Made by a program: the position numbers and the translations under genes | From: Agromyces sp. Leaf222 | GTDB taxonomy: Bacteria > Actinomycetota > Actinomycetes > Actinomycetales > Microbacteriaceae | Assembly: GCF_001421565.1 (NCBI RefSeq) | Contig: NZ_LMKQ01000002.1 | Location: 434,001 to 498,000, forward strand | Length of the DNA: 64,000 bases | Direction: 5' to 3' | In this document: piece after piece, positions 28,222 to 38,355 of the stretch | How positions within the stretch are numbered: position 1 is the first letter of the stretch | Layout of the letters: every line of letters starts with the position of its first letter | The notes under the pieces: generated by a model | Database searches by the model: none | Seen by the model: the letters and a program-made list of their open reading frames with translations, nothing else | What the model was told of the DNA's origin: nothing

Positions 28222-29994
28222 CTACTGATGCACCACCTCCTTCTCCTCCCCCAGTGAGGGGGAGCCCTGCTCAGGGGACTCTTCGCTCGGTCGGGCGACC
28301 CCGACCACGGTGGCCGGTGCGACGGCGGACGCCGGTTCGATCGCGAGGTCGGATGCCGGTTCGGCCGCCGCCGCGAGATGGTGCGCCAGGCGCACCGCCA
28401 GCGTGGCCGCCAGGAACGTCGGGTTGGCCTCGCCGGCGGTGCGGAACACGCTGCTCGAGGCGATGTGCAGGTTGCTCGTGCCGTGCACCCGGCAGTCGCC
28501 GTCGACGACGCCGTCGGCCGGGTCGACGCTCATCCGGGTGGTGCCGATGCTGTGGAATCCGTCCGTCGCCTGCTCCCAGATGAGCGCGCGCACTGCTGCC
28601 TCGTCGGGTGCCGGGTACTCGAGCCTGCCGATGCCCGAAGACCGCAGCTGCTCGTCGAGGAGCTCGTGGCATCGCAGCAGGGAGTCGACGTCCTGCTCCC
28701 GGTAGCGGTAGTCGATGCGGAGCTCCGGGCGGCCGGCCTCGTCGATCTCCATCGTCAGGCGGCTGTCGGGATCGGGAACCTGCTCCGAGTGGTAGTGCAG
28801 CGCGTAGCGGCCGCCCTCGTTGCGGAGGATGAATCCGGGCTTGCGAACGGGGGAGAGGTAGCGTCGGCGCAGGATGTCGAGCACGTCGCCGGCAGCCCGC
28901 CACGGGCGGCGGAGGATGTTGCCGATGTGGGGAGCGATCCGGTACGGCTTCGGTCCGATGTGCCGAAGGCGGATGCCCTCGGCGAGGATCCGGCGCCCGA
29001 CGGGCGGAATGGTCAGGCCGAGGAAGACGGCCGAGAGCGTCGCGTTGCGGTGCTCGGCTTCGTAGAAGGGCGGGTTGTCGAGGTAGAAGCTCGTGTTGAG
29101 CACGCCGTGGCGCCGCTGTGCGGCCTCCTGGAGCGTGAACCGGCGCCGGAGGTAGGTGGAGTGCTCGTCGAGCACGAAGTCGAGGTCCGCGGCGCGTGCC
29201 GGGTCGTCGAAGACGATCTCCGCCACGGCCCCCGTGAGATGCCCCATGTAATAGCGCCCGAGCGGGCCGTCGACGCCGCCGAACGATCCGGGCTGCCCGG
29301 CCTGGACGCCGAGGAGGAACCGGGTGATCTCGAGGCCGCCCATGGCGAGCACGTAGTCGTGGGCACGCACCCGAACCGCCTCGCCCCCGCGCTGCACGAC
29401 GAGTGCGGTCACGGACCCGTCGTCGGCGCGGTCGAGGTCGACGAGCGGGCTTCCCTCGAGCACGGTCACCAGCGGATGGCTCGTCACGCGTTCGCCGAGT
29501 CGAGGGGCGAGCTTGGGTCGGCGCGCCCAGCGCTCGAGGTTCGACATCTCGAATTCGCCGAGGCCGTCCCAGTCGGGCAGCGGAGAGCGGAACGCGTCGG
29601 TCCCGCAGTCGAGGTGCTCTGCTGCGGCGGCCTGCCAGGGCCGGACCTCGTCGACGCCGATCGGCCACTCGCTGTCCGGCACGTACGCGCGCGCCTCGAA
29701 GTCGATCGGCTCGTAGGGCACGCAGCGCCCACCCCAGAGCCACGACGTGCCGCCGATGCCGCGTCGCGTGGTCTGCGAGAGCGGTGCGTGCCGCGCGGGG
29801 TCGACGATGCGCGAGCGGCCCGCCGATTTCGGCTCGATGTCGCGCTTGGCGGAGCGTGCGTCGCCTGCGTCGACGAGGAGCACCCGCCGACCCAGCCTGG
29901 CCGATTCCATCGCGAAGGCGAGGCCGACGGGCCCGGCGCCGACCACGGCGACGTCGTAGCCCTCGAGGACGGTCTCGGCCGAGGGCCGGTTCAT
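28222..29994 (-). CDS. GMC family FAD-dependent oxidoreductase
   Basis: 590 residues, cytoplasmic (no signal peptide), oxidising an alcohol group of an unknown substrate. The FAD site is VVGAGPVGLAF (about 18-28). GIGGTSWLWGGRC follows at about 90, typical of the GMC adenine/pyrophosphate region. The C-terminal domain has DGFHSIGTTRM (His 481) and GEANPTFLAATLAVRLAHHL (Asn 524), the GMC catalytic pair. A Pro/Ala-rich tail of about 50 residues is extra. ATG 29994 overlaps the stop of the GT2 gene, so the two act together, perhaps oxidising a sugar before or after transfer (inference). Confidence 0.88.
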   Translation of the reverse strand: MNRPSAETVLEGYDVAVVGAGPVGLAFAMESARLGRRVLLVDAGDARSAKRDIEPKSAGRSRIVDPARHAPLSQTTRRGIGGTSWLWGGRCVPYEPIDFEARAYVPDSEWPIGVDEVRPWQAAAAEHLDCGTDAFRSPLPDWDGLGEFEMSNLERWARRPKLAPRLGERVTSHPLVTVLEGSPLVDLDRADDGSVTALVVQRGGEAVRVRAHDYVLAMGGLEITRFLLGVQAGQPGSFGGVDGPLGRYYMGHLTGAVAEIVFDDPARAADLDFVLDEHSTYLRRRFTLQEAAQRRHGVLNTSFYLDNPPFYEAEHRNATLSAVFLGLTIPPVGRRILAEGIRLRHIGPKPYRIAPHIGNILRRPWRAAGDVLDILRRRYLSPVRKPGFILRNEGGRYALHYHSEQVPDPDSRLTMEIDEAGRPELRIDYRYREQDVDSLLRCHELLDEQLRSSGIGRLEYPAPDEAAVRALIWEQATDGFHSIGTTRMSVDPADGVVDGDCRVHGTSNLHIASSSVFRTAGEANPTFLAATLAVRLAHHLAAAAEPASDLAIEPASAVAPATVVGVARPSEESPEQGSPSLGEEKEVVHQ

Positions 29995-30953
29995 GATGCG
30001 GCTCCCGCCCGCACCCGGCTCGACGCGTCGCGTTCCCACGTTCGAGCGCTCGCCCGGCGCAGGATCGCGTCGGATCGTCGCCGCGAGATCGTCGTGAGCA
30101 CGACGTAGTACGCGAGGTCGACGAGGCTCCGCGGTCCGCGCACCGAACCGATGAGGGCTGCGCCGCGCGATCCGGCGGATGACGGGATGCCGAGTTCGAC
30201 GTACCCCCGGCGTTGCCTGGTGAGCACCGCGAGCAGGCCTGCGGTATCGCGAGGGGTTCGCACGCGCATGGGCTCGGTCTCGACCACGCGCTTCTCGTGG
30301 TCCTCGAAGCGCGCGTCGAACCACGAGTCGTCGGCGGTGACGCTCGGGAACTCGGGGATGCGGTGGTGGCCGGCCTCGTTGGCGGCGTAGCCGCCAGCCC
30401 CCCAGAGCCGGAGCGGCGGCGCGGGGATGCGGCTGCGCGCGCGGTAGTAGGCCCGCACGCCCGCGGTCGCACCGGTCGTGTCGTAGACGTGGAAGGCCCG
30501 GGCCGCGAGCACCCCCGGCTCCTCGAGTGCGTCGAAGACCGCGAGCACGGCCTCGGGCGCGATCTCGATGTCGGCGTCGAGGTACAGGCGCGGCCAGGCG
30601 GATGCGGCCCGGTCGCCGGCGTTCAGCGCGGCGGGTTTCGACGCCTCGGTGATCTCCACCACGCGGACGCCCACGAACGCGCGCGCGAGCGCGGCGGTGT
30701 CGTCGGAGCATCCGTTGCACACCACGACGACCTCGAACCCCGGCACCGCAGCGAGCGGCGCGAGCGCGCGAAGCGTTCGGCCGATCACGGCCGCCTCGTC
30801 GTGGGCGGGGACGATCACGGCACCGACCCGATCGGCGGGGATGTCGACCGCGGGCCGCGGCGCGGGTTCGTGGGTGACGACCGACCCGTCGGGGGAGGGC
30901 GGAGGCACGGCCTCCATCATGGTGGGGCTGGTCCGGGTCGGCGGAGTTCGCAT
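29991..30953 (-). CDS. GT2 family glycosyltransferase
   Basis: 320 residues. A Pro/Thr-rich lead of 40 residues precedes the GT-A domain: VGAVIVPAHDEAAVIGRTLR, VVVVCNGCSDDTAALAR and PRLYLDADIEI (the D-x-D motif). GAGGYAANEAGH and DDSWFDARFEDHEK complete the acceptor side and the ED-like motif. ATG 30953 has GAGGAAG ten bases upstream. It is translationally coupled to the GMC oxidoreductase. No transmembrane segment is obvious apart from a weak one near residue 275. Confidence 0.85.
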   Translation of the reverse strand: MRTPPTRTSPTMMEAVPPPSPDGSVVTHEPAPRPAVDIPADRVGAVIVPAHDEAAVIGRTLRALAPLAAVPGFEVVVVCNGCSDDTAALARAFVGVRVVEITEASKPAALNAGDRAASAWPRLYLDADIEIAPEAVLAVFDALEEPGVLAARAFHVYDTTGATAGVRAYYRARSRIPAPPLRLWGAGGYAANEAGHHRIPEFPSVTADDSWFDARFEDHEKRVVETEPMRVRTPRDTAGLLAVLTRQRRGYVELGIPSSAGSRGAALIGSVRGPRSLVDLAYYVVLTTISRRRSDAILRRASARTWERDASSRVRAGAAS

Positions 30954-31065
30954 CTGAGCGGGACTTCCTCGGGATCGGTGCGGGATCGGTGCGGGGTCTG
31001 GCGGGTGGGGCGTGTGCGGGTCGGGCGGCCGGGTCCGGCGGGCCGGTGGTGGCGGTGACCTGCAG

Positions 31066-32643
31066 CTAGTAGGCGCCCGCCGGTCGGGCGACGACCTTGG
31101 CCGTGCGCCAGATGAGCATGAGGTCGCCGGCGAGCGACCAGTTCTCGACGTAGTACAGGTCGAGGCGCACGCTCTCCTCCCAGCTGAGGTCCGACCGCCC
31201 GCTCACCTGCCAGAGGCCGGTGAGCCCGGGCTTGATGAAGAGCCGGCGGTGCACGTCGGAGGTGTACGCGGCCACCTCCGTCGGCAGCGGCGGCCGCGGT
31301 CCGACCATGCTCATCTCGCCGCGGACGACGTTCCAGAGCTGGGGGAGTTCATCGATGGAGTGCGCCCGCAGGTACCGCCCGAGGCGGGTGACCCGGGGGT
31401 CGTCCTTCAGCTTGAACAGCAGGCCCTCGCCCTCGTTCCGGCCGCGGAGCTCGGCGAGCCTGGCCTCCGCGTCGGGGACCATCGACCGGAACTTCAGCAT
31501 CTCGAACGTCTCGCCGTTGCGGCCGATCCGGCGCTGCCGGAAGAACACGGGGCCGGGGCTGTCGATCTTGATGGCCGCCGCGATGAGCATCAGCAGCGGC
31601 GTGATGATGATCAGCCCGCAGAGTGCGGCGGTCACGTCGAAGCCGCGCTTGAGCACGTGCTTGCCGCCCTCGAATCGCGGGGTCTCGACATGGATGAGGG
31701 GGAGGCCCTCGATGGGCCGGAAGTGGATGCGGGGGCCGGCCACGTCGGCGAGCCGGCTCGAGAGCACCAGCTCGGCGCCGAGCGGCTCGAGCGCCCACGC
31801 GAGCGAGCGGATGTAGGCGCTGCCGCCCGCCGGGTGTCCGGCGACGATGACCGCCTCGGCTCCGGCATGCGCTGCCGCGCTCGCCGCGTCGTCGAGGCCG
31901 CCGATGATCGGGACGATCCGTCCGCCGATCCTGATGGAGGAGTCGCCGGCCGCGCGGCCTTCGATCACCGCCCCCTCGATGGAGAACAGCGGCCCGGCGG
32001 ACTCGCTGATGCGCTCGACGACGTACTGCACGTCCTCGAGCTTGCCGATGACGATCGCGCGAGCGAGGTAGTGCCCGTTCGACTGCGCTGCGCCGAGACG
32101 CTTGCGCCAGAGCCAGCGCTCGGCGAGGAGTCCGCCGAGTCCGAGCGGCAGCGCGATCAGCAGCAGGCCGCGGGCGGCGGGGATGCTGACGAGTGCGCAC
32201 ACGACGGCCACCCAGCCGAGGGCGAGGAAGGTCGCGTTCGCGACCCGCTTGTACTCGGTGGCGCCGATCCCGAGCACGCGGCTCTCACGGGAGCGGAGGA
32301 TCGAGAGCAGCGCGAACCATCCGCCGATGAGGATGATCGCCGCGACGAGCGAGGCGAGCGTCACGCCGGCGAACAGCACTGGGCCGCGCACGCCCGTCGC
32401 GGACGGGAGGGGAACGACCAGCCCGACGGTGACGGCGCCGATGATGACGGCCGCGTCGGAGACGACGAGGCCGACACGATGCCGCTTCACCCAGGGAGCA
32501 CCGCTCTGCGGACGGGGCTGGATCGCGGTGCCGCCGACCGTGCCGAGTGCCGTGCCGTGCACTGCGGCCCGGGTGCGCCTCGGCTCGAGCGGCGAGCCGA
32601 CGGGAATCGGAGGCGCGCTGTGCGAATGGGCATGGGTGGTCAC
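31066..32643 (-). CDS. polyprenyl-phosphate sugar-1-phosphate transferase (WbaP/WcaJ-like initiating enzyme)
   Basis: 525-residue polyisoprenyl-phosphate hexose-1-phosphate transferase that starts the repeat unit on undecaprenyl phosphate. GTG 32643 follows AGGAG. The N-terminal half carries about five membrane helices, followed by a soluble CoA-binding-like domain (about 165-310). The C-terminal catalytic domain begins KRGFDVTAALCGLIIITPLL, then SPGPVFFRQRRIGRNG, FEMLKFRSM, SIDELPQLWNVVRGEMSMVG and LPGLTGLWQVSGRS-like text (KPGLTGLWQVSGRSDLSWEE). The family is unmistakable. It lies 112 bp upstream of the GT2/GMC unit on the same strand. Confidence 0.95.
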   Translation of the reverse strand: MTTHAHSHSAPPIPVGSPLEPRRTRAAVHGTALGTVGGTAIQPRPQSGAPWVKRHRVGLVVSDAAVIIGAVTVGLVVPLPSATGVRGPVLFAGVTLASLVAAIILIGGWFALLSILRSRESRVLGIGATEYKRVANATFLALGWVAVVCALVSIPAARGLLLIALPLGLGGLLAERWLWRKRLGAAQSNGHYLARAIVIGKLEDVQYVVERISESAGPLFSIEGAVIEGRAAGDSSIRIGGRIVPIIGGLDDAASAAAHAGAEAVIVAGHPAGGSAYIRSLAWALEPLGAELVLSSRLADVAGPRIHFRPIEGLPLIHVETPRFEGGKHVLKRGFDVTAALCGLIIITPLLMLIAAAIKIDSPGPVFFRQRRIGRNGETFEMLKFRSMVPDAEARLAELRGRNEGEGLLFKLKDDPRVTRLGRYLRAHSIDELPQLWNVVRGEMSMVGPRPPLPTEVAAYTSDVHRRLFIKPGLTGLWQVSGRSDLSWEESVRLDLYYVENWSLAGDLMLIWRTAKVVARPAGAY

Positions 32644-34122
<1,479 letters not shown>

Positions 34123-34131
34123 CTTCGAAGG

Positions 34132-35010
34132 ATGACCTTCAACCCGAACGCCGACATCAGCGGCGGGAAGGCCTCCAAGCGAGGTCGCAACACCGGCATC
34201 GCGGTCGCCGGCGGCTTGGGCGTGATCGCGCTCGTCGTCGTCTCGCAGCTGCTCGGCGTCGACCTCACTGGCCTGCTCGGCGGCGGGGGCGAGGAGACGG
34301 CACCCGACTCGAGCATCGAGGAGTGCCTCACCGGCCAGCAGGCCAATGAGCGGGTGGACTGCCGCATGAAGGGGGCGTCGGCGTCGCTCGAGGCGTACTG
34401 GGAGCAGGCGGCGCCGCAGGAGCTCGGCCTCTCGTACACCGCCCCGAACGACTTCGTGCAGTTCGACCAGGCCACGAGCACCGGCTGCGGTTCGGCGACG
34501 AGCGCGACCGGCCCGTTCTACTGCCCGCCCGACCAGACGATCTACGTCGACGTCACGTTCTTCGACGAGCTCGAGAACCGCTTCGGTTCGAGCGGCGGCC
34601 CGCTCGCCCAGATGTACGTCGTGGCGCACGAGTGGGGGCACCACGTGCAGAACCTGGCCGGCACCCTCGAGGCGGCACAGGACGGCCAGACGGGGCCGAC
34701 GTCGAACAGCGTGCGCACCGAGCTGCAGGCCGACTGCTTCGCGGGGGCGTGGGTCGCGAACGCGGCGAACACGACCGACGACCAGGGCGTCTCGTTCCTC
34801 GTGCCGCCGACCGCGGCCGAGGTCGCGGATGCGCTGAGCGCGGCGGCCGCCGTGGGCGACGACCGCATCCAGGAGGCCGCGCAGGGGCAGGTCACGCCGC
34901 ACACCTTCACGCACGGCACGAGCGAGCAGCGCCAGAGCTGGTTCACGACCGGCTACGAGCAGGGCGCGGCCGCCTGCGACACGTTCGGCATCGACGGCTC
35001 GCAGCTCTGA
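34132..35010 (+). CDS. YpfJ/KPN_02809-type neutral zinc metallopeptidase
   Basis: 292 residues. A basic N-terminus is followed by one transmembrane helix (about 22-42), then an external zinc-peptidase domain. HEWGH at 166-170 is the HExxH metal motif. Downstream ELQADCFAGAWVANA provides the third ligand Glu and the conserved C-F-A-G-x-W of the family. Cysteines in EECLTGQQANERVDC and CGSATSATGPFYC probably form disulfides. The natural substrate is unknown. A -10-like TAGCTT overlapping the preceding stop codon sits six bases before ATG, so it may have its own leaderless transcript. Confidence 0.92.
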   Translation: MTFNPNADISGGKASKRGRNTGIAVAGGLGVIALVVVSQLLGVDLTGLLGGGGEETAPDSSIEECLTGQQANERVDCRMKGASASLEAYWEQAAPQELGLSYTAPNDFVQFDQATSTGCGSATSATGPFYCPPDQTIYVDVTFFDELENRFGSSGGPLAQMYVVAHEWGHHVQNLAGTLEAAQDGQTGPTSNSVRTELQADCFAGAWVANAANTTDDQGVSFLVPPTAAEVADALSAAAAVGDDRIQEAAQGQVTPHTFTHGTSEQRQSWFTTGYEQGAAACDTFGIDGSQL

Positions 35011-35353
35011 GCCGTTCGGCGCCCGTCGCACGACTCCGAGCATCCGCGCTGGGCACGGGCGTCGCCGAGCACGGCGTTCTCGGTCACGGTGTCGTTGCGA
35101 ATTCGTCGCAGCACCCGCGTCATGATCGTGCGGCTCGCGCGTCTCTCAGGTGAGGGCACGCAGCGGGCGTGCCGTGAGCGACGGGACACCCGAATGCATC
35201 ACCAGAGCACCCCTACCGTGCCGCACCGCGAACTCTTCCAGGCAGCAGGTCTTCAGGAGACCGTCGAACTCGCGTGCACGTGCACCCGCGGAGCGGACCA
35301 CTGGTACTCGCGCCCCGGCGGCCCGATCGAGCACGTCGCCCCGGCCCGCGTTC
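35011..35353. other. 343-bp region without a supported gene
   Basis: Lies between the YpfJ-type gene (plus) and a convergent hydrolase gene (minus). Short open frames exist, but their codon pattern is poor and no ribosome binding site fits. A 12-bp palindrome GTGCACGTGCAC is present near 35275. It could hold a degraded gene, but I see no recognisable fragment. Confidence 0.5.
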
Positions 35354-36049
35354 TCAGCGGATCGCCGAGGCGATCGCCTGCCCCAGCTGCACGGGCTTCG
35401 TGAACTGAGGCCAGTGACCGGTGGGCACGTCGAGGTAGTCGACGTCGCGCACCCGGGCGAGCTCGCGCGTGAACGGCGCGTCGGCGGCCAAGTACTCGCG
35501 CAGTGCGGCGCTGGGGAACTCCGACGCGATGATCGTGACGGGCACCTCGTAGCGGCGCTCGTCGACGAGGACGATCGGGTCGGCGGCGACGCGGGCCGGC
35601 TGCGGCACGGCGCGCGAGCGGAACATCGTGCGCAGGTCCTCGTCGAGGTCGACGAGGTCGGCGTCGTCGAACTCGTCCCACGCGGGCAGCGGGATCTCGC
35701 CGTCGACGACGGGGAGCGCGTCGTTGATGGCCTGCCCGTCGGCGAGGGGGCCGGCATCGACGTAGACCACGCGTGCGATGCGGTCGGGCCGCCGGTCGGC
35801 GACGCCGTGCGCGATCGGACCGCCGCCCGAGTGGCCGACGAGCACGACGGGCCCGTCGAAGGTGTCGACCAACCGCACGACGGCGTCGATGTGCTCGCGC
35901 AGGCCGATGCCCGAGCGGTCGGCGTCGACCGAGTCGAGCCCGGGCAGCGTCACCGGGTGGGTGCGGTGCCCCTGCTCTTCGATGAGGGGGACGACGTCGT
36001 TCCACGATGAGGCGTCGAGCCAGAAGCCGGGGATGAGGATGATGTCCAT
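35354..36049 (-). CDS. alpha/beta hydrolase
   Basis: 231-residue alpha/beta-hydrolase fold enzyme of unknown substrate. It begins MDIILIPGFWLDASSW, a very typical start for this subgroup, with oxyanion residues in IPGFW. The nucleophile is Ser 74 in VGHSGGGP, the acidic residue is probably in the VTIIASEFPSAAL area, and the His is in VPTGHWPQF near the C-terminus. The first 100 bp overlap the 3' end of the EamA gene in another frame, which is unusual. Confidence 0.87.
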   Translation of the reverse strand: MDIILIPGFWLDASSWNDVVPLIEEQGHRTHPVTLPGLDSVDADRSGIGLREHIDAVVRLVDTFDGPVVLVGHSGGGPIAHGVADRRPDRIARVVYVDAGPLADGQAINDALPVVDGEIPLPAWDEFDDADLVDLDEDLRTMFRSRAVPQPARVAADPIVLVDERRYEVPVTIIASEFPSAALREYLAADAPFTRELARVRDVDYLDVPTGHWPQFTKPVQLGQAIASAIR

Positions 36050-37011
36050 GGCTTCGACGCTACGGCCGCCCTCCGACACCCGCCCGACGCGAGCACGACG
36101 ATGCCGAGGGCGAGGATCGCGAGCCCGAGCACCGATCCGGGGGCCAGCGTCTCGCCGAGCACGACGACGCCGAGGACCCCGGCGGTCAGGGGCTCCGCGA
36201 GCGTCAGCGTCGAGACCACCGCAGGGGCGAGTCCGGCGAGTCCGGCGCCGAAGAGCACGTAGGCGAGCGTCGTCGCGACGAGCCCGAGCCACAGCGCCAT
36301 CGCGAGCCCGGGCCCGGTCGCGAGCCACGAGGCATCCGTCATCAGCAGCACGGGCAGGCTCACGACCGCCGCGGTGCCGAAGAGCGCCCCCATGCTGCCG
36401 GTCGGCGTGAACCCCCGGTCGAGCAGCCACTTGGCGGCGAGCGTATAGACCGCGTACGACGCACCCGCCCCGAGCGAGGCGAGCAGGCCGAGCGGGCTCG
36501 CCGTGGCGTGCGAGGGATCGGAGGCCGCGGCGAGCACGGCGACGCCGATCGTCGCGATCGCGGTCGCCACGAGCCAGCGCCGGCCAGGGAAGCGACGGCG
36601 GAGCACCCAGTCGAGCCCGCCGGTGAGCACGGGCGCCGATCCCAGGGCGACGACGGTGCCGACGGCCACCCCGTTGGCCGCGGTGCCCGCGAAGAAGGCG
36701 GGCTGGTAGGCGAGCACGCCGAGGGCTCCGACGGCGACGACGAGGGCGACGGCGAGCGGATGCCGCGGCGCGGCCGCGTGCGTCGAACGCGTGCCCGTCC
36801 TGGCCGCCGGGGTCGCCTGCGCCGCGGCATCCGCACGCCGCCGGCGCCGGACCAGGGCCATGACGGCCGCGACGAGCGCGAGCGCCCCGCCGCCGATGAG
36901 GATGCGCGCCGCGCCGATCGAGACGGGATCGGCGTCGGGGCCCAGCGCCTGCGCGGCGCCCGTGGTGCCGAAGCACACGGACGCGAGGAGCACGGCGACG
37001 ACGAAGGGCAT
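35950..37011 (-). CDS. EamA/DMT family transporter with an extended C-terminus
   Basis: 353-residue membrane protein with ten predicted helices in two EamA repeats (about 1-150 and 165-305), a drug/metabolite exporter of unknown substrate. ATG 37011 has a -10-like AACAAT six bases upstream and no Shine-Dalgarno. The last helix ends LAILALGIVVLASGG at about residue 308. The 45 residues after it are Ser/Pro/Lys/Arg-rich and are simply the hydrolase gene read in another frame. That suggests the original stop was lost by mutation or frameshift. Confidence 0.85.
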   Translation of the reverse strand: MPFVVAVLLASVCFGTTGAAQALGPDADPVSIGAARILIGGGALALVAAVMALVRRRRRADAAAQATPAARTGTRSTHAAAPRHPLAVALVVAVGALGVLAYQPAFFAGTAANGVAVGTVVALGSAPVLTGGLDWVLRRRFPGRRWLVATAIATIGVAVLAAASDPSHATASPLGLLASLGAGASYAVYTLAAKWLLDRGFTPTGSMGALFGTAAVVSLPVLLMTDASWLATGPGLAMALWLGLVATTLAYVLFGAGLAGLAPAVVSTLTLAEPLTAGVLGVVVLGETLAPGSVLGLAILALGIVVLASGGCRRAAVASKPWTSSSSPASGSTPHRGTTSSPSSKSRGTAPTR

Positions 37012-37279
37012 GCGGTGATTGTTCCACAATTCCCGGCGGGCGGATACGAGAGGACGACACGGGGCTGTGCGCCGGGCGGCCGCACCGCCGAATCCCGTCC
37101 GTTCCCGGTCGTCGCAGGCGTGCCGTGCGAGTCCCGGCGTCGGTGAGGCGGCGCAGCCCGGTAGGCTCGCATCCTGTCGCCAGCGATGCCGCGCGGCGGA
37201 TGCGTCCCCCTGCGCGCCGCCGACCCGACGCGGCCGGCCCACTCGAGCTGCGACATCCGTCGACCCAACGGAGGACCCC

Positions 37280-38323
37280 GTGCGTGCCGTGCTCTTCACC
37301 GCGTTCGGCGAGCGACCAGAGCTCGCCGACGTGCCCGAACCCGAATGCCCGCCCCGCGGCGCGGTGATCCGGGTGCGCGCCACCGGCGTCTGCCGCAGCG
37401 ACTGGCACGGGTGGATGGGCCACGACGACACCATCGCCCTGCCGCACGTGCCGGGCCACGAGTTCGCCGGCGAGATCGCCGAGCTCGGCAGCGAGATCGA
37501 CCCCGACTCGGGCTGGAGCGTCGGCGACCGCGTCACGGCGCCCTTCATCTGCGCCTGCGGCCGCTGCGCCGAATGCCTCGGCGGCAACGAGCAGGTCTGC
37601 GACGCGCAGTCCCAGCCCGGCTTCACGAGGTGGGGCTCCTTCGCCGAGTACGTCGTCGTCGACGAGGCCGAGCTCAACCTGATCCGCCTGCCCGACGCCC
37701 TCGGCTTCGTCGAGGCGGCGTCGCTCGGCTGCCGGTTCGCGACCGCCTACCGCGCGATCATCTCGCGCAGCAGGCTTGCGCCCGGAGAGCAGATCGCGGT
37801 GCACGGATGCGGCGGGGTCGGCCTCTCGGCCATCATGATCGCCGTCGCCGCGGGCGTCACGGTCTACGGCATCGACGTGTCGGATGCCGCACTCGACGCG
37901 GCCGAGAAGCTCGGCGCCGTGCCGGTGCGCGGCGGCGAGGGTGCCGCAGAGCGCATCCTCGCGGCATCCGGAGGCGGCGTCGACGTCTCCGTCGACGCGT
38001 TCGGCAGCAGCGAGACGGCGTTCGCCTCGGTGCAGAGCCTGAAGAAGCGGGGACGGCACGTGCAGATCGGGCTCATGGTCGGCTCGAGCGCGCTCGCCGC
38101 GATGCCCATGGACGCGGTGATCGCCGGCGAGCTCGAGATCCTCGGCAGCCACGGCATGGCCGCGCACGAGTACCCGTCGATGCTCGGCGCCGTCGCCGAG
38201 GAGTTCTTCCGCCCGATCGAGCTCGTCGGCCGCCGCATCAGCCTCGACGAGGTGCCCGACGCGCTCGCCGCGATGGGCACGGCCGGCGCCGCCGGATCGG
38301 GCATGACGGTCGTCGAGCTCTAG
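37280..38323 (+). CDS. zinc-dependent alcohol dehydrogenase (MDR family)
   Basis: 347-residue medium-chain NAD(P)-dependent dehydrogenase. GTG 37280 follows GGAGG at five bases. Catalytic-zinc ligands are C38 (GVCRSDWHG) and H60/E61 (PGHEFAG). The structural-zinc loop C93-x2-C96-x2-C99-x7-C107 is complete. The coenzyme domain has VHGCGGVGLSAIMIA and YGIDVSDAALDAA, whose Asp favours NAD. The alcohol substrate is not evident. A -10-like TAGGCT at 37162-37167 could give a 106-nt leader. Confidence 0.92.
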   Translation: MRAVLFTAFGERPELADVPEPECPPRGAVIRVRATGVCRSDWHGWMGHDDTIALPHVPGHEFAGEIAELGSEIDPDSGWSVGDRVTAPFICACGRCAECLGGNEQVCDAQSQPGFTRWGSFAEYVVVDEAELNLIRLPDALGFVEAASLGCRFATAYRAIISRSRLAPGEQIAVHGCGGVGLSAIMIAVAAGVTVYGIDVSDAALDAAEKLGAVPVRGGEGAAERILAASGGGVDVSVDAFGSSETAFASVQSLKKRGRHVQIGLMVGSSALAAMPMDAVIAGELEILGSHGMAAHEYPSMLGAVAEEFFRPIELVGRRISLDEVPDALAAMGTAGAAGSGMTVVEL

Positions 38324-38355
38324 CCCGGCTGCCCCGCCCGCGCCAGAATGGGCGG

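Noticed and set aside
28246..28264. CTCCCCC/GGGGGAG hairpin near the end of the GMC oxidoreductase gene
   Set aside because: It lies inside the coding region, 22 bp before the stop codon, and has no T tract, so I did not call it a terminator or operator.
35089..35403. 104-codon open frame between the YpfJ-type gene and the hydrolase gene
   Set aside because: Codon positions do not show the GC-ending pattern of the real genes, no ribosome binding site fits, and its end overlaps the hydrolase gene.
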